Assembly (NCBI RefSeq): GCF_046156265.1
Contig: NZ_JAWDIR010000028.1
Coordinates: 1 to 5,872, forward strand
Direction: 5' to 3'
Source of the DNA: CAMDHY01 sp046156265
Lineage (GTDB): Bacteria; Pseudomonadota; Alphaproteobacteria; Rhizobiales; Segnochrobactraceae
DNA length: 5,872 bases
Made by a program: the position numbers and the translations under genes. Under the pieces are notes generated by a model. The model worked only from the letters and a program-made list of their open reading frames with translations, searched no databases and was not told where the DNA came from. Positions 1 through 5,430 of the stretch are shown in pieces (the first letter of the stretch is position 1; every line of letters begins with the position of its first letter).

Positions 1-9
1 CGATCTCCG

Positions 10-27
10 GATCCGGGATCCCGGATC
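10..27. repeat. Perfect 18-bp palindrome built from GGATC heptads
   Basis: Positions 10-27 are identical to their own reverse complement, centred between 18 and 19. The same bases can be read as three 7-bp units starting with GGATC at 9, 16 and 23. A further GATC lies at 2-5. Having no loop, it is a poor terminator hairpin. It could be a binding site for a dimeric protein or a fragment of an intergenic repeat. It is cut close by the window edge, so its full extent is unknown. Confidence 0.5.
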
Positions 28-90
28 GCCGGCTTCGGCAGCGGACCTGATCCCGGCGGGTATCGAGTTGGTCCCCTGACCCTGCTACTG

Positions 91-106
91 GCGCTGCGTT
101 CAGCGC
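91..106 (-). terminator. Short GC hairpin after DUF411, possible weak terminator
   Basis: The arms GCGCTG (91-96) and CAGCGC (101-106) pair perfectly around the four-base loop CGTT. The hairpin starts about 30 nt past the stop codon of the DUF411 gene. No T-run follows it on the minus strand, so an intrinsic terminator is only a guess from position and stem strength. Confidence 0.3.
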
Positions 107-136
107 GGGCTGGTCAGTTCGGGGGCGGCCTGCGTA

Positions 137-628
137 TCAGCCGGCGGGGGAGCTTCCGGTAAACGCCATGAAATCGAACGAGGAACCGTCTGCCTTGAAC
201 GCCCTCACGACATAGGGCTCCGCGGCCATCCCCTTCACTTCCATCCCGGGGGAACCAATCGGCATGCCTGGAACAGAGAGCCCGCGGATATCCGGGCTTT
301 CAGCGAGCAGGCGTAAGACGGCACCCGCCGGCACGTGCCCTTCCAGCACGTACTTGCCCACCTCGGCGGTATGGCACGAGTGAAGGTCGCCGGGGACGCC
401 GAGCCGGCTTTTGACAGCGTCCATGTCGGCGACGTCGACCATGCGGATGGGGAACCCGGCACGCTCCAGATGCTCGCCCCAGGCGCCGCAGCACCCACAG
501 TTCGGGTCCTTCCAGATCGTGACCCGCGGGCGGGTGTCTGCGGCGGCCAAGGGCCCTGCGGTCGCTGCCAAAGCGAGGGTGACCAGGACCGTTCGACGAT
601 CGATGAATGGAGCGTTGGTCTGTGCCAT
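137..628 (-). CDS. Exported DUF411 domain metal-binding protein
   Basis: A complete 163-residue protein of the DUF411 family: small, usually exported proteins typically found beside copper/silver resistance genes and presumed to bind metal through cysteines. The N-terminus (about 1-30) reads as a signal peptide: twin arginine DRRTVLV at 10-16, a hydrophobic stretch LALAATAG, then an AAA-type cleavage region near 28-30. The Arg pair suggests Tat export, but Sec is possible. The mature part opens with a thioredoxin-like strand and the cysteine cluster CGCC at 44-47. The family-typical SCHTA (85-89) and EGHVP (97-101) follow, then the GLSVPGMP segment at 117-124. I chose the ATG at 628 because AAGGAGA (640-634) sits 5 nt upstream. 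The longer frame from 673 has no such site and runs through a hairpin. It lies 51 nt downstream of a CusF remnant, fitting a former copper-efflux operon. The copper link is inferred from family and context. Confidence 0.9.
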   Translation of the reverse strand: MAQTNAPFIDRRTVLVTLALAATAGPLAAADTRPRVTIWKDPNCGCCGAWGEHLERAGFPIRMVDVADMDAVKSRLGVPGDLHSCHTAEVGKYVLEGHVPAGAVLRLLAESPDIRGLSVPGMPIGSPGMEVKGMAAEPYVVRAFKADGSSFDFMAFTGSSPAG

Positions 629-650
629 CTGCGTCTCCTTGGGGGTATGA

Positions 651-669
651 CAGGGCGCCAAGTGCCCTG
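651..669. other. Small inverted repeat between CusF remnant and DUF411
   Basis: CAGGGC (651-656) and GCCCTG (664-669) pair perfectly around a seven-base loop. The repeat lies just upstream of the DUF411 ribosome binding site, in the 51-nt gap after the CusF-like stop codon. It could be a weak attenuator or processing hairpin, or chance in GC-rich DNA. No T-run follows. Confidence 0.3.
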
Positions 670-679
670 CCACTTCGCC

Positions 680-787
680 TCAACTCGCCTTGTCGATCTT
701 CACGACGGTGTTGCGTCCGTTGACACGGTCCCCCTCGAACCGGACGCGGTCGCCGACCGCCACGCGCTTGAGCATGGCAGGGTCGCC
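680..787 (-). pseudogene. C-terminal remnant of a CusF-like periplasmic copper-binding protein
   Basis: The last 34 codons of one minus-strand frame (784-683, stop 682-680) read DPAMLKRVAVGDRVRF, then a VNGRNTVVKI segment and a final DKAS. This matches the end of CusF-type copper/silver chaperones, whose C-terminal strands carry a 'VGDKVRF...VNG..TV..I' pattern. The N-terminal part of the domain, with the signal peptide and the His/Met/Trp metal ligands, is absent. Upstream the sequence switches to a TolC-family reading frame. The internal ATG at 775-773 could in principle start a 31-residue peptide, but I see no good ribosome binding site and it would lack the metal site. I read it as a deletion remnant. 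The family call rests on a short stretch. Confidence 0.7.
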
Positions 788-1092
788 AAGGCGAGCACGT
801 TCGCGATCAGCCGCCGCTCGGTATCGAAGAAGCCTGCGCCCCACAAGAGCTCGAGCGTGAAGACGGGTGCTGGAGGGAGCGTGGCCTCGACGTAGTCGGC
901 CTCCGCGCCGCCGAGCGCGTTGTACTCGGCCTGCAGTGCTCGATTGTCGAGGAGCATGACCTGCACGGCAGAGTCCGCGGACAGGGCCGCGCTCAGCAGC
1001 GACTCTACGCGGGCCTGGGCCTGGCGGCCGCAGCCGCCCGTGCGGTTGCGCCAGAACCAGTCGTCGTCGCCGTCGAAGGCCGCCTCCAGCAT
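700..1092 (-). pseudogene. N-terminal remnant of a TolC/CusC-type outer-membrane efflux protein
   Basis: From ATG 1092 the frame encodes about 106 residues that look like the start of a TolC-family channel of heavy-metal RND efflux systems. ARVESLLSAALSADSAVQVM is followed by LLDNRALQAEYNALGGAEAD, EATLPPAPVF and IANVLALATLP, each matching a familiar segment of this family (LTADSAVQ, LLNNRGLQAAY, LGIAEAD, ASLPPNPTF, ILALATLP). After LATLP (Pro codon 777-775) the frame runs into CusF-coding DNA out of frame, adds 24 unrelated residues and stops at 700. The remaining three quarters or more of a typical 400-500 residue channel is missing. There is no lipoprotein or Sec signal at the N-terminus, and ATG 1092 has no well-placed ribosome binding site, so the 5' end looks lost too. 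A functional 130-residue product is very unlikely. Confidence 0.72.
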
Positions 1093-1136
1093 GCCTTCGC
1101 CCGACGGCCGCCCGCGGCCCAAGTCTCCCCTTACGT

Positions 1137-1826
1137 CTAGATGCCGAAGCAGTTGGCCGTGCGGTAGAAGATCGACGTCTCCCACTCCTGCTTGTTGATC
1201 GGGCCGTGGCCCTTGAACGGCAGGCGGCGGAAACCGTGTTTCTCGAGCTCCACGTAGGCGGGGCGGTAGCGGCCGCGGTTTGAATTGTCCCAGACGATGA
1301 CACCGTCGCTGGTGAGCCTCTGGAGAGCGGCATCGGCGCATGCGACGCGGTCGCGGCCGTCGATCACGATGACGTCGAAGACGTCACTCTTCTCCAGCAG
1401 CGCATTGGCGTACTGCCCGTTCTCGAGGTTGCGCTGCATGTAGGAGACGTTCGCCGGCACCTTCGGCGACATCTCGGCGAACCACCCCTCGTGGTGCTCG
1501 CAGGAGGTGACGGCCGTGACGCGGCTCGCCCACCAGAGCGTCGAGTTGCCGGAGCCGTACTCGAAGACCCGCATCTCCCGCTTGATGCGGCGGGTGAGAA
1601 AGTAGATCGCCGGGTAGGTGTACCAAGGCAGGGGCTCGCCGCCCGGACCGATCGGTCGGCGCGATTCGGCGCTCGCCGCCCACCCGGTGACGGTGGCGTA
1701 GTTGTAGAGGTCGGCGCGCGCCCGGCGCGACAGCGTCAGCACGGGCGGCGCGGTGTCCGGAGAGGGCGTCGTGGCTCCGTCGACGGGCTTTGCGGCGTCG
1801 TCCACGGGCTTCGCAGCTTCGTCCAT
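1137..1826 (-). CDS. Class I SAM-dependent methyltransferase-like protein
   Basis: A 229-residue soluble protein with Rossmann-type methyltransferase motifs. Motif I is VFEYGSGNST at 87-96. An acidic residue at the end of the second strand (CEHH, Glu110) would contact the SAM ribose. VIVIDGRDR (152-160) follows, then VIVWDNSNRGRY (176-187). The C-terminal signature GHGPINKQEWETSIFYR (207-223) resembles the end of uncharacterised methyltransferases often found near surface-polysaccharide genes. That association comes from family memory and no glycan gene is present here. The substrate is unknown. Residues 1-30 are low-complexity and hold a short repeat (EAAKPVD, then DAAKPVD). I prefer ATG 1826, since GGAG (1839-1836) lies 9 nt upstream. 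ATG 1835 would abut that site and add MTL. It lies about 240 nt downstream of the ABC exporter, so cotranscription is possible but not shown. A broken efflux remnant follows. Confidence 0.8.
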   Translation of the reverse strand: MDEAAKPVDDAAKPVDGATTPSPDTAPPVLTLSRRARADLYNYATVTGWAASAESRRPIGPGGEPLPWYTYPAIYFLTRRIKREMRVFEYGSGNSTLWWASRVTAVTSCEHHEGWFAEMSPKVPANVSYMQRNLENGQYANALLEKSDVFDVIVIDGRDRVACADAALQRLTSDGVIVWDNSNRGRYRPAYVELEKHGFRRLPFKGHGPINKQEWETSIFYRTANCFGI

Positions 1827-2068
1827 CAGCGTCATCTCCACTCGCGGCACCACGCGCCACCGTCCGGTATGGCGACCAGCCCCCGCAGGGGCTCGCGGCT
1901 CTCGGATCGTTCGGCGATCCATCCGGTACCACGTCCGCACCCCCGAGGCCCGCAACGTCACGGGCTCCGTAGCCGCACGGCGACCCGTCAGGCGTTCACA
2001 AGGTCTTGAGGGGGCGGGTCGTCGGCCTCCGGCGCGGTGTGCCGCCGCGGATCTGGAATTCGGCGAGG
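1827..2068. other. Gap between ABC exporter and methyltransferase, with two small hairpins
   Basis: No convincing gene lies in these roughly 240 bases. Two perfect inverted repeats are visible: GGATCG/CGATCC (1904-1909 and 1915-1920, five-base loop) and AGCCCC/GGGGCT (1878-1883 and 1888-1893, four-base loop). Neither is followed by a T-run on the minus strand. They could end or attenuate transcription from the ABC gene or form a structured leader for the methyltransferase. I see no -10/-35 pair good enough to report. Confidence 0.45.
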
Positions 2069-3982
2069 TCAGCGGTAGCCCGCCGCCTGTAGTTCGAAGA
2101 GCTCGGCGTAGCGGCCGCGCTGGGCCACCAGTTCCTCGTGGGTGCCGGCCGCCTCGACCGCGCCGTCGGCGAGCACGAGGATGCGGTCGGCCATGCGCAC
2201 GCTCGAGAAGCGGTGCGAGATCAGGATCGCCGTCTTGCCGCGGCTCAGTTCCTTGAAGCGCTGGAACACCTCGAATTCGGAACGCGCGTCGAGCGCCGCC
2301 GTCGGCTCGTCGAGCACAAGCACCTCCGCCTCGCGCATGTAGGCCCGGGCGATGGCGACCTTCTGCCACTCGCCGCCGGAGAGCTCGACGCCGTTGCGGA
2401 AGCGCTTGCCGATCATCTGGTCGTAGCCGCCGGGCAGCCGCGCGATGACCGCGTCGGCCTGGCTTGCGGCAGCGGCGCGGACGATGCGGGCGCGGTCGTC
2501 GCGCGCCGTGATCCGGCCGACCGCGATGTTGTCGGCGGCGGTCAGGTTGTAGCGGACGAAGTCCTGGAAGATGACGCCCATGCTGCCGCGGAGCTCGTCG
2601 AGGTCGTAGTCGCTCAGGTCGCGGCCGTCGAGCAGGATGCGGCCCTCGTCGGGGTCGTAGAGCCGGGTCAAAAGCTTGACGAGGGTGGTCTTGCCGGCGC
2701 CGTTCTCGCCGACGAGCGCCACCACCTCGCCGGCCCTGAGCGTGAAGGAGAGGTGCCGCACCGCCCAGCGGTCGGAGCCCGGATAGATGAAGCCGACGTC
2801 CTCGAAGACGAAGCCCTCGCGGATCGGCCGGGGGAACGGCTGCGGATCGGCGGGCGACAGGATCTCCGGCTCTGCCTCGAAGAAGGAGAACAGGTCGTCG
2901 AGATAGAGCGCCTGGCTCGCCGTTGTCGAGAAGCTCGACAGCAGCCCCTCGACCAGCGTGCCGAGGCGGCGGAACGAGCCGGCGAGGAAGGTGAGGTCGC
3001 CGACCGAGAACGCGCCGGTCAGCGTGCTCCAGGCGATGTAGGCATAGGCGAGGTAGTAGCCGATGGTGCCGACCGCGGTGAACAGCCCGCCCCAGCCGGC
3101 CCGCCGGAGCGCGAGCTTCCGGTTCGCCGCATAGAACTCGGCGGCGAGCTGGCGGTAGCGCTCGATGAGGAAGCCGTGCAGGCCGAAGATCTTGACTTCC
3201 TTGGCCGTCTCGACGCTGGCGGCGGTCTGGCGGACATAGTCGAGCTCGCGACGCTGCGGCGTGCGGCCAAAGTCGAGCGAGTAGGACTGGGCGTTGAAGT
3301 GGGCCTCGCCGATGAAGGCCGGCAGCAGCGCCACCACCAGAAGGACGATCAGCCACGGCGCGTAGACGACGAGGCCGGCGACGAAGGTCGCCACCGTCAC
3401 AATGTCCTGCACCTGGCCGAGCAGTTGCCCCATCAGCGTGATGCGGCCGCTCGTCTGCCGGCGCGCCCGCTCGAGCTTGTCCTGGAATTCGGCGTCCTCG
3501 AAATCCTCGAGGTCGAGCGTCGCGGCATGGCGCATCAGGCGGATGCTGGACGCGTTGGTGACGCGCTCCGACAGCAGGCCGTCGGTCAGCGCGACGACCC
3601 GGCCGAGCACGTCGGCGGCGACCGCGAGCGCGAATTCGGCGGCGATCAGCAGCGCAAGGTGGTCGAGGAGGCCGCTCGCGAGCCAGTCGGCCAGCGTGTC
3701 CGGCCGGCCGTCGACCTGCACCAGCATCACGACTTCGTCGATGATGAGCTTGCCGACATAGAGGGTGGCGACCGGCAGCAGCGCCCGCACCAGCCGCAGC
3801 GCCACCGAGGCCGCCGTCAGCGACGGGCTGGTGCGCCACACCATCGCGATGAACGGCCTGAGGTGCCGGAGCGCGCCGACGCGCTCCTTGAGGCTGCGTG
3901 TCTTTGCGGCGTCGGCCGCAGCCGCCGGGCCGTCGCGCGCGCCGGGTCCCTGCCGCCCGTCGCCGCCCTCTTGCCGCGTCAT
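2069..3982 (-). CDS. ABC exporter half-transporter (fused permease and ATPase)
   Basis: A complete 637-residue inner-membrane ABC protein, expected to work as a dimer that exports a substrate using ATP. After a polar N-terminus (about 1-45), the type-1 exporter membrane domain spans about 50-345. Likely helices lie near 58-80, 108-130, 190-208, 209-226, 296-318 and 325-345. The ATPase domain (about 390-637) is intact: A-loop Tyr400, Walker A GENGAGKT (425-432), Q-loop Gln473 in VIFQDFVRYNLT, signature LSGGE (534-538), Walker B VLVLDE (554-559), D-loop TAALD (561-565) and H-loop His590. The FQDFVRY Q-loop form is, from memory, common in peptide- and natural-product-type exporters, but no substrate can be assigned. 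Start ATG 3982 is supported by a GAGGGAAG-like site (3997-3990) 7 nt upstream. No partner ABC gene, membrane-fusion protein or precursor peptide is visible nearby, so a homodimer is likely. Confidence 0.93.
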   Translation of the reverse strand: MTRQEGGDGRQGPGARDGPAAAADAAKTRSLKERVGALRHLRPFIAMVWRTSPSLTAASVALRLVRALLPVATLYVGKLIIDEVVMLVQVDGRPDTLADWLASGLLDHLALLIAAEFALAVAADVLGRVVALTDGLLSERVTNASSIRLMRHAATLDLEDFEDAEFQDKLERARRQTSGRITLMGQLLGQVQDIVTVATFVAGLVVYAPWLIVLLVVALLPAFIGEAHFNAQSYSLDFGRTPQRRELDYVRQTAASVETAKEVKIFGLHGFLIERYRQLAAEFYAANRKLALRRAGWGGLFTAVGTIGYYLAYAYIAWSTLTGAFSVGDLTFLAGSFRRLGTLVEGLLSSFSTTASQALYLDDLFSFFEAEPEILSPADPQPFPRPIREGFVFEDVGFIYPGSDRWAVRHLSFTLRAGEVVALVGENGAGKTTLVKLLTRLYDPDEGRILLDGRDLSDYDLDELRGSMGVIFQDFVRYNLTAADNIAVGRITARDDRARIVRAAAASQADAVIARLPGGYDQMIGKRFRNGVELSGGEWQKVAIARAYMREAEVLVLDEPTAALDARSEFEVFQRFKELSRGKTAILISHRFSSVRMADRILVLADGAVEAAGTHEELVAQRGRYAELFELQAAGYR

Positions 3983-4184
3983 GGCGGATCTTCCCTCGCC
4001 CGCTGCTTATGCAGGTTGCCAGTCGTCCTCGGCATCGCCGTGAAGGCGAGCGAGACAACGATGGGGTCATCTGCGACAGGCCGGCGCCCGGTGCAAGCCC
4101 GCCATGTGACGTTATCTGCTCGGCGTCGCTGCAGCGGCGTCGCGCGCCGAGCGCGCAATCGCGATCGCCGCCGATGCGGAACCG
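3983..4184. other. Gap upstream of the ABC exporter
   Basis: About 200 non-coding bases between the DUF421 stop and the ABC start. The half next to DUF421 is GC-rich and can fold (see the hairpin at 4119-4156). The half next to the ABC gene carries its ribosome binding site. The spacing makes a separate ABC promoter likely, but no hexamer pair is close enough to consensus to mark. I looked for a small peptide gene here and found none with a start and ribosome binding site. Confidence 0.45.
4119..4156 (-). terminator. GC-rich hairpins after the DUF421 gene, possible terminator
   Basis: Two overlapping pairings are possible. CTCGGCG (4119-4125) pairs with CGCCGAG (4145-4151). Alternatively GCGCGC (4142-4147) pairs with GCGCGC (4151-4156) around a three-base loop. 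They start about 28 nt beyond the DUF421 stop codon. There is no T-run after them on the minus strand, so termination is inferred only from location and stem strength; the alternative foldings could be chance in GC-rich sequence. Confidence 0.3.
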
Positions 4185-4754
4185 TCAGCTCCTGGACGCG
4201 GGGAGCGGCGGACGCGACTGCAGAGGGCTGCTGGGGAGGTGGTCAGGAGGGTGGTCTGCGACGGACCCTCCGGACGGGCGAAGCGTGACGGAGAGCGTTC
4301 CGTCGCTTTCCAGGATCACGGCGCGGGCTTCGTCGATGCTGAGGCCCCCGGACGAGCGGATGGCGCCGAGCGCCTCGTCCTGGGTGATGCGCTCGCGCCG
4401 CATCGTGTCGAGGCAGTAGCGGCCATCGCGAACGAGGAGGGCCGGTTCGGAGCGCACGGCTTGCGCGAAGGCCGGCGAGCGCACCGAGAGGGCGCTGACG
4501 AGGTATTGCAGCAGGATCAGGAGGGCCAGTGCGAGCGCGCCCTCGGCGAGTGCGATCGACTCTTGCAGAAGGATCGCCGACAGGGTCGACCCAAGCGCCA
4601 CCGTCACGACGAGGTCGAAGGCATTGAGTTTCGCCAACGTTCGCTTGCCGGAGATGCGCAACATCGCAACGAGGCTGACATAGGCGAGGACACCGACGAG
4701 GAGAGTGCGGACCAGGCCCGGCCACCCTTGAAAGAACATTCCCCAGAAATCCAT
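4185..4754 (-). CDS. DUF421 (YetF-like) membrane protein
   Basis: A 189-residue protein of the DUF421/YetF family: small membrane proteins with a few N-terminal helices and a cytoplasmic C-terminal domain, of unclear molecular function. Predicted helices lie near 12-32, 44-64 and 66-90. The family hallmark RISGKRTLAKLNAFD runs 33-47, followed by LVVTVALGS (48-56). The cytoplasmic domain shows the typical PALLVRDGRYC (104-114), QDEALGAIRSSGGLSI (125-140) and VILESDGTLSV (146-156). Residues from about 160 on are a Pro/Ser/His-rich tail with no recognisable domain. ATG 4754 puts translation just before the first helix; a GGGAGAG site (4771-4765) lies 10 nt upstream. The gene is separated from the upstream membrane-protein gene by 119 nt including a strong hairpin, so it may have its own promoter or depend on readthrough. 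Confidence 0.9.
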   Translation of the reverse strand: MDFWGMFFQGWPGLVRTLLVGVLAYVSLVAMLRISGKRTLAKLNAFDLVVTVALGSTLSAILLQESIALAEGALALALLILLQYLVSALSVRSPAFAQAVRSEPALLVRDGRYCLDTMRRERITQDEALGAIRSSGGLSIDEARAVILESDGTLSVTLRPSGGSVADHPPDHLPSSPLQSRPPLPASRS

Positions 4755-4826
4755 GGCGCCGGCGCTCTCCCTGTCTTTCACCTCCACGTCGCTTGCGATT
4801 GAGGCTGTCACCGTTGGTCGTAGGCA

Positions 4827-4846
4827 CCGGCCGCTCGTGCGGCCGG
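4827..4846 (-). terminator. Perfect 8-bp GC hairpin, possible terminator
   Basis: CCGGCCGC (4827-4834) and GCGGCCGG (4839-4846) pair perfectly around a four-base loop. The stem starts about 27 nt past the stop codon of the 4874-5416 gene and precedes the DUF421 gene. It is the strongest simple stem-loop I noticed in the window. The minus strand has no T-run after it, so it could be a U-poor terminator, an mRNA-end stabiliser or a simple intergenic repeat. Confidence 0.4.
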
Positions 4847-4873
4847 CGTTTCGCGGGGGACCCGTGCGCTCGC

Positions 4874-5416
4874 TTAGGCCGCGTCTACGGCCGGCAGGGT
4901 CGCTGGTCGCCCGGCGCGCGCCGCCGCGAGCCCCTGCGGCCAGCCGCTGCGATCGCCGTAGTCGCGCGGCGGGCCGCGGCGGGGTCGGCTGTGCACGGCC
5001 GTGGTGCGCCCCGCCGTCGCGAGATCGAGGCAGGTGATGCCGACGACGATGGCGAGCGCCAGCCCGACATTGCCCTTCTTCGGATTGTCGTCGGTGTAGG
5101 CGCTGGAGAGGGTGGCGATGTCGAGCACGTCGCCGCCGACGCGGCTCCACAGGCCGAGCGACTTGTCGGTCGACAGCGACGTCACGCCGGCCGCCACCTC
5201 GCGCACGCCGTAAGCGCGCACGAGGGTCTCCCGTCCCTCCATCCCGAGGGCCCGGGTGATCAGCGACGGGGCGAAGATCTGCACCGTCCCGAGGGCGAGG
5301 CTGAACCAGCCGAGCCCCTTCGCGACCCGGTCGGAGACCGGGACTTCGTTCGGGCCGGAGCGGATGATCTCGGGATCACCGGGGGTGCGGGCGAAACGTT
5401 GAATCAGCGATGTCAT
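4874..5416 (-). CDS. Small predicted membrane protein next to alcohol dehydrogenase
   Basis: A 180-residue protein with hydrophobic segments near 35-57, 93-107 and 117-135, so probably an integral inner-membrane protein. Likely conserved stretches are AKGLGWFSLALGTVQIFAP (32-50), ALGMEGRETLVRAYGVREV (56-74), LWSRVGGDVLDI (89-100) and near the C-terminus RDYGDRSGWPQG (151-162). I recall similar proteins beside Zn-dependent alcohol dehydrogenases, sometimes loosely annotated as cyclase/dehydrase-related. I see no SRPBCC-type or catalytic motif here and assign no enzymatic role. The start at ATG 5416 is supported by GGAGAG (5427-5422) 5 nt upstream. It begins only 14 nt after the dehydrogenase stop, so the two are almost certainly cotranscribed. 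A strong hairpin follows the stop. Confidence 0.78.
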   Translation of the reverse strand: MTSLIQRFARTPGDPEIIRSGPNEVPVSDRVAKGLGWFSLALGTVQIFAPSLITRALGMEGRETLVRAYGVREVAAGVTSLSTDKSLGLWSRVGGDVLDIATLSSAYTDDNPKKGNVGLALAIVVGITCLDLATAGRTTAVHSRPRRGPPRDYGDRSGWPQGLAAARAGRPATLPAVDAA

Positions 5417-5430
5417 GAACACTCTCCGGG

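Larger units (their letters stand above)
1..136. other. Intergenic stretch downstream of the DUF411 gene
   Basis: No coding frame with a plausible start and ribosome binding site is visible in these 136 bases. They lie downstream of the DUF411 stop codon. The stretch holds a GATC-rich palindrome near the window edge and a short GC hairpin closer to the gene, listed separately. The neighbouring gene to the left lies outside the window, so I cannot tell whether this gap is convergent or codirectional. Confidence 0.6.

Noticed and set aside
673..700. Upstream start (673) for the DUF411 protein
   Set aside because: It would add 15 residues in front of a good signal peptide and lacks a ribosome binding site, while the ATG at 628 has AAGGAGA at ideal distance.
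335..895. Plus-strand open frame across DUF411 and the CusF/TolC remnant
   Set aside because: It is antisense to DUF411 with its signal peptide and CGCC motif, has no recognisable domain, and has no supporting ribosome binding site that I noticed.
1137..4070. 977-codon minus-strand frame that includes the methyltransferase at its end
   Set aside because: Only the last 229 residues look like a real protein. Upstream the frame is Arg/Ala/Gly-rich, out of frame with the ABC gene, and open only because of base composition. A natural fusion is not supported.
3983..4184. Possible peptide-precursor gene ahead of the ABC exporter
   Set aside because: I looked because the exporter resembles peptide transporters, but found no short frame with a start, ribosome binding site and leader/core-like composition.
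2138..4288. 716-codon open frame on the plus strand opposite the ABC exporter
   Set aside because: Its product is Arg/Glu/Ala/Val-rich with no domain. It is antisense to a fully motif-supported ABC gene; high third-position GC removes stops from this antisense frame.
4243..4827. Alternative minus-strand frame overlapping DUF421
   Set aside because: It is out of frame with the clear DUF421 motifs and is very Arg/Pro-rich.
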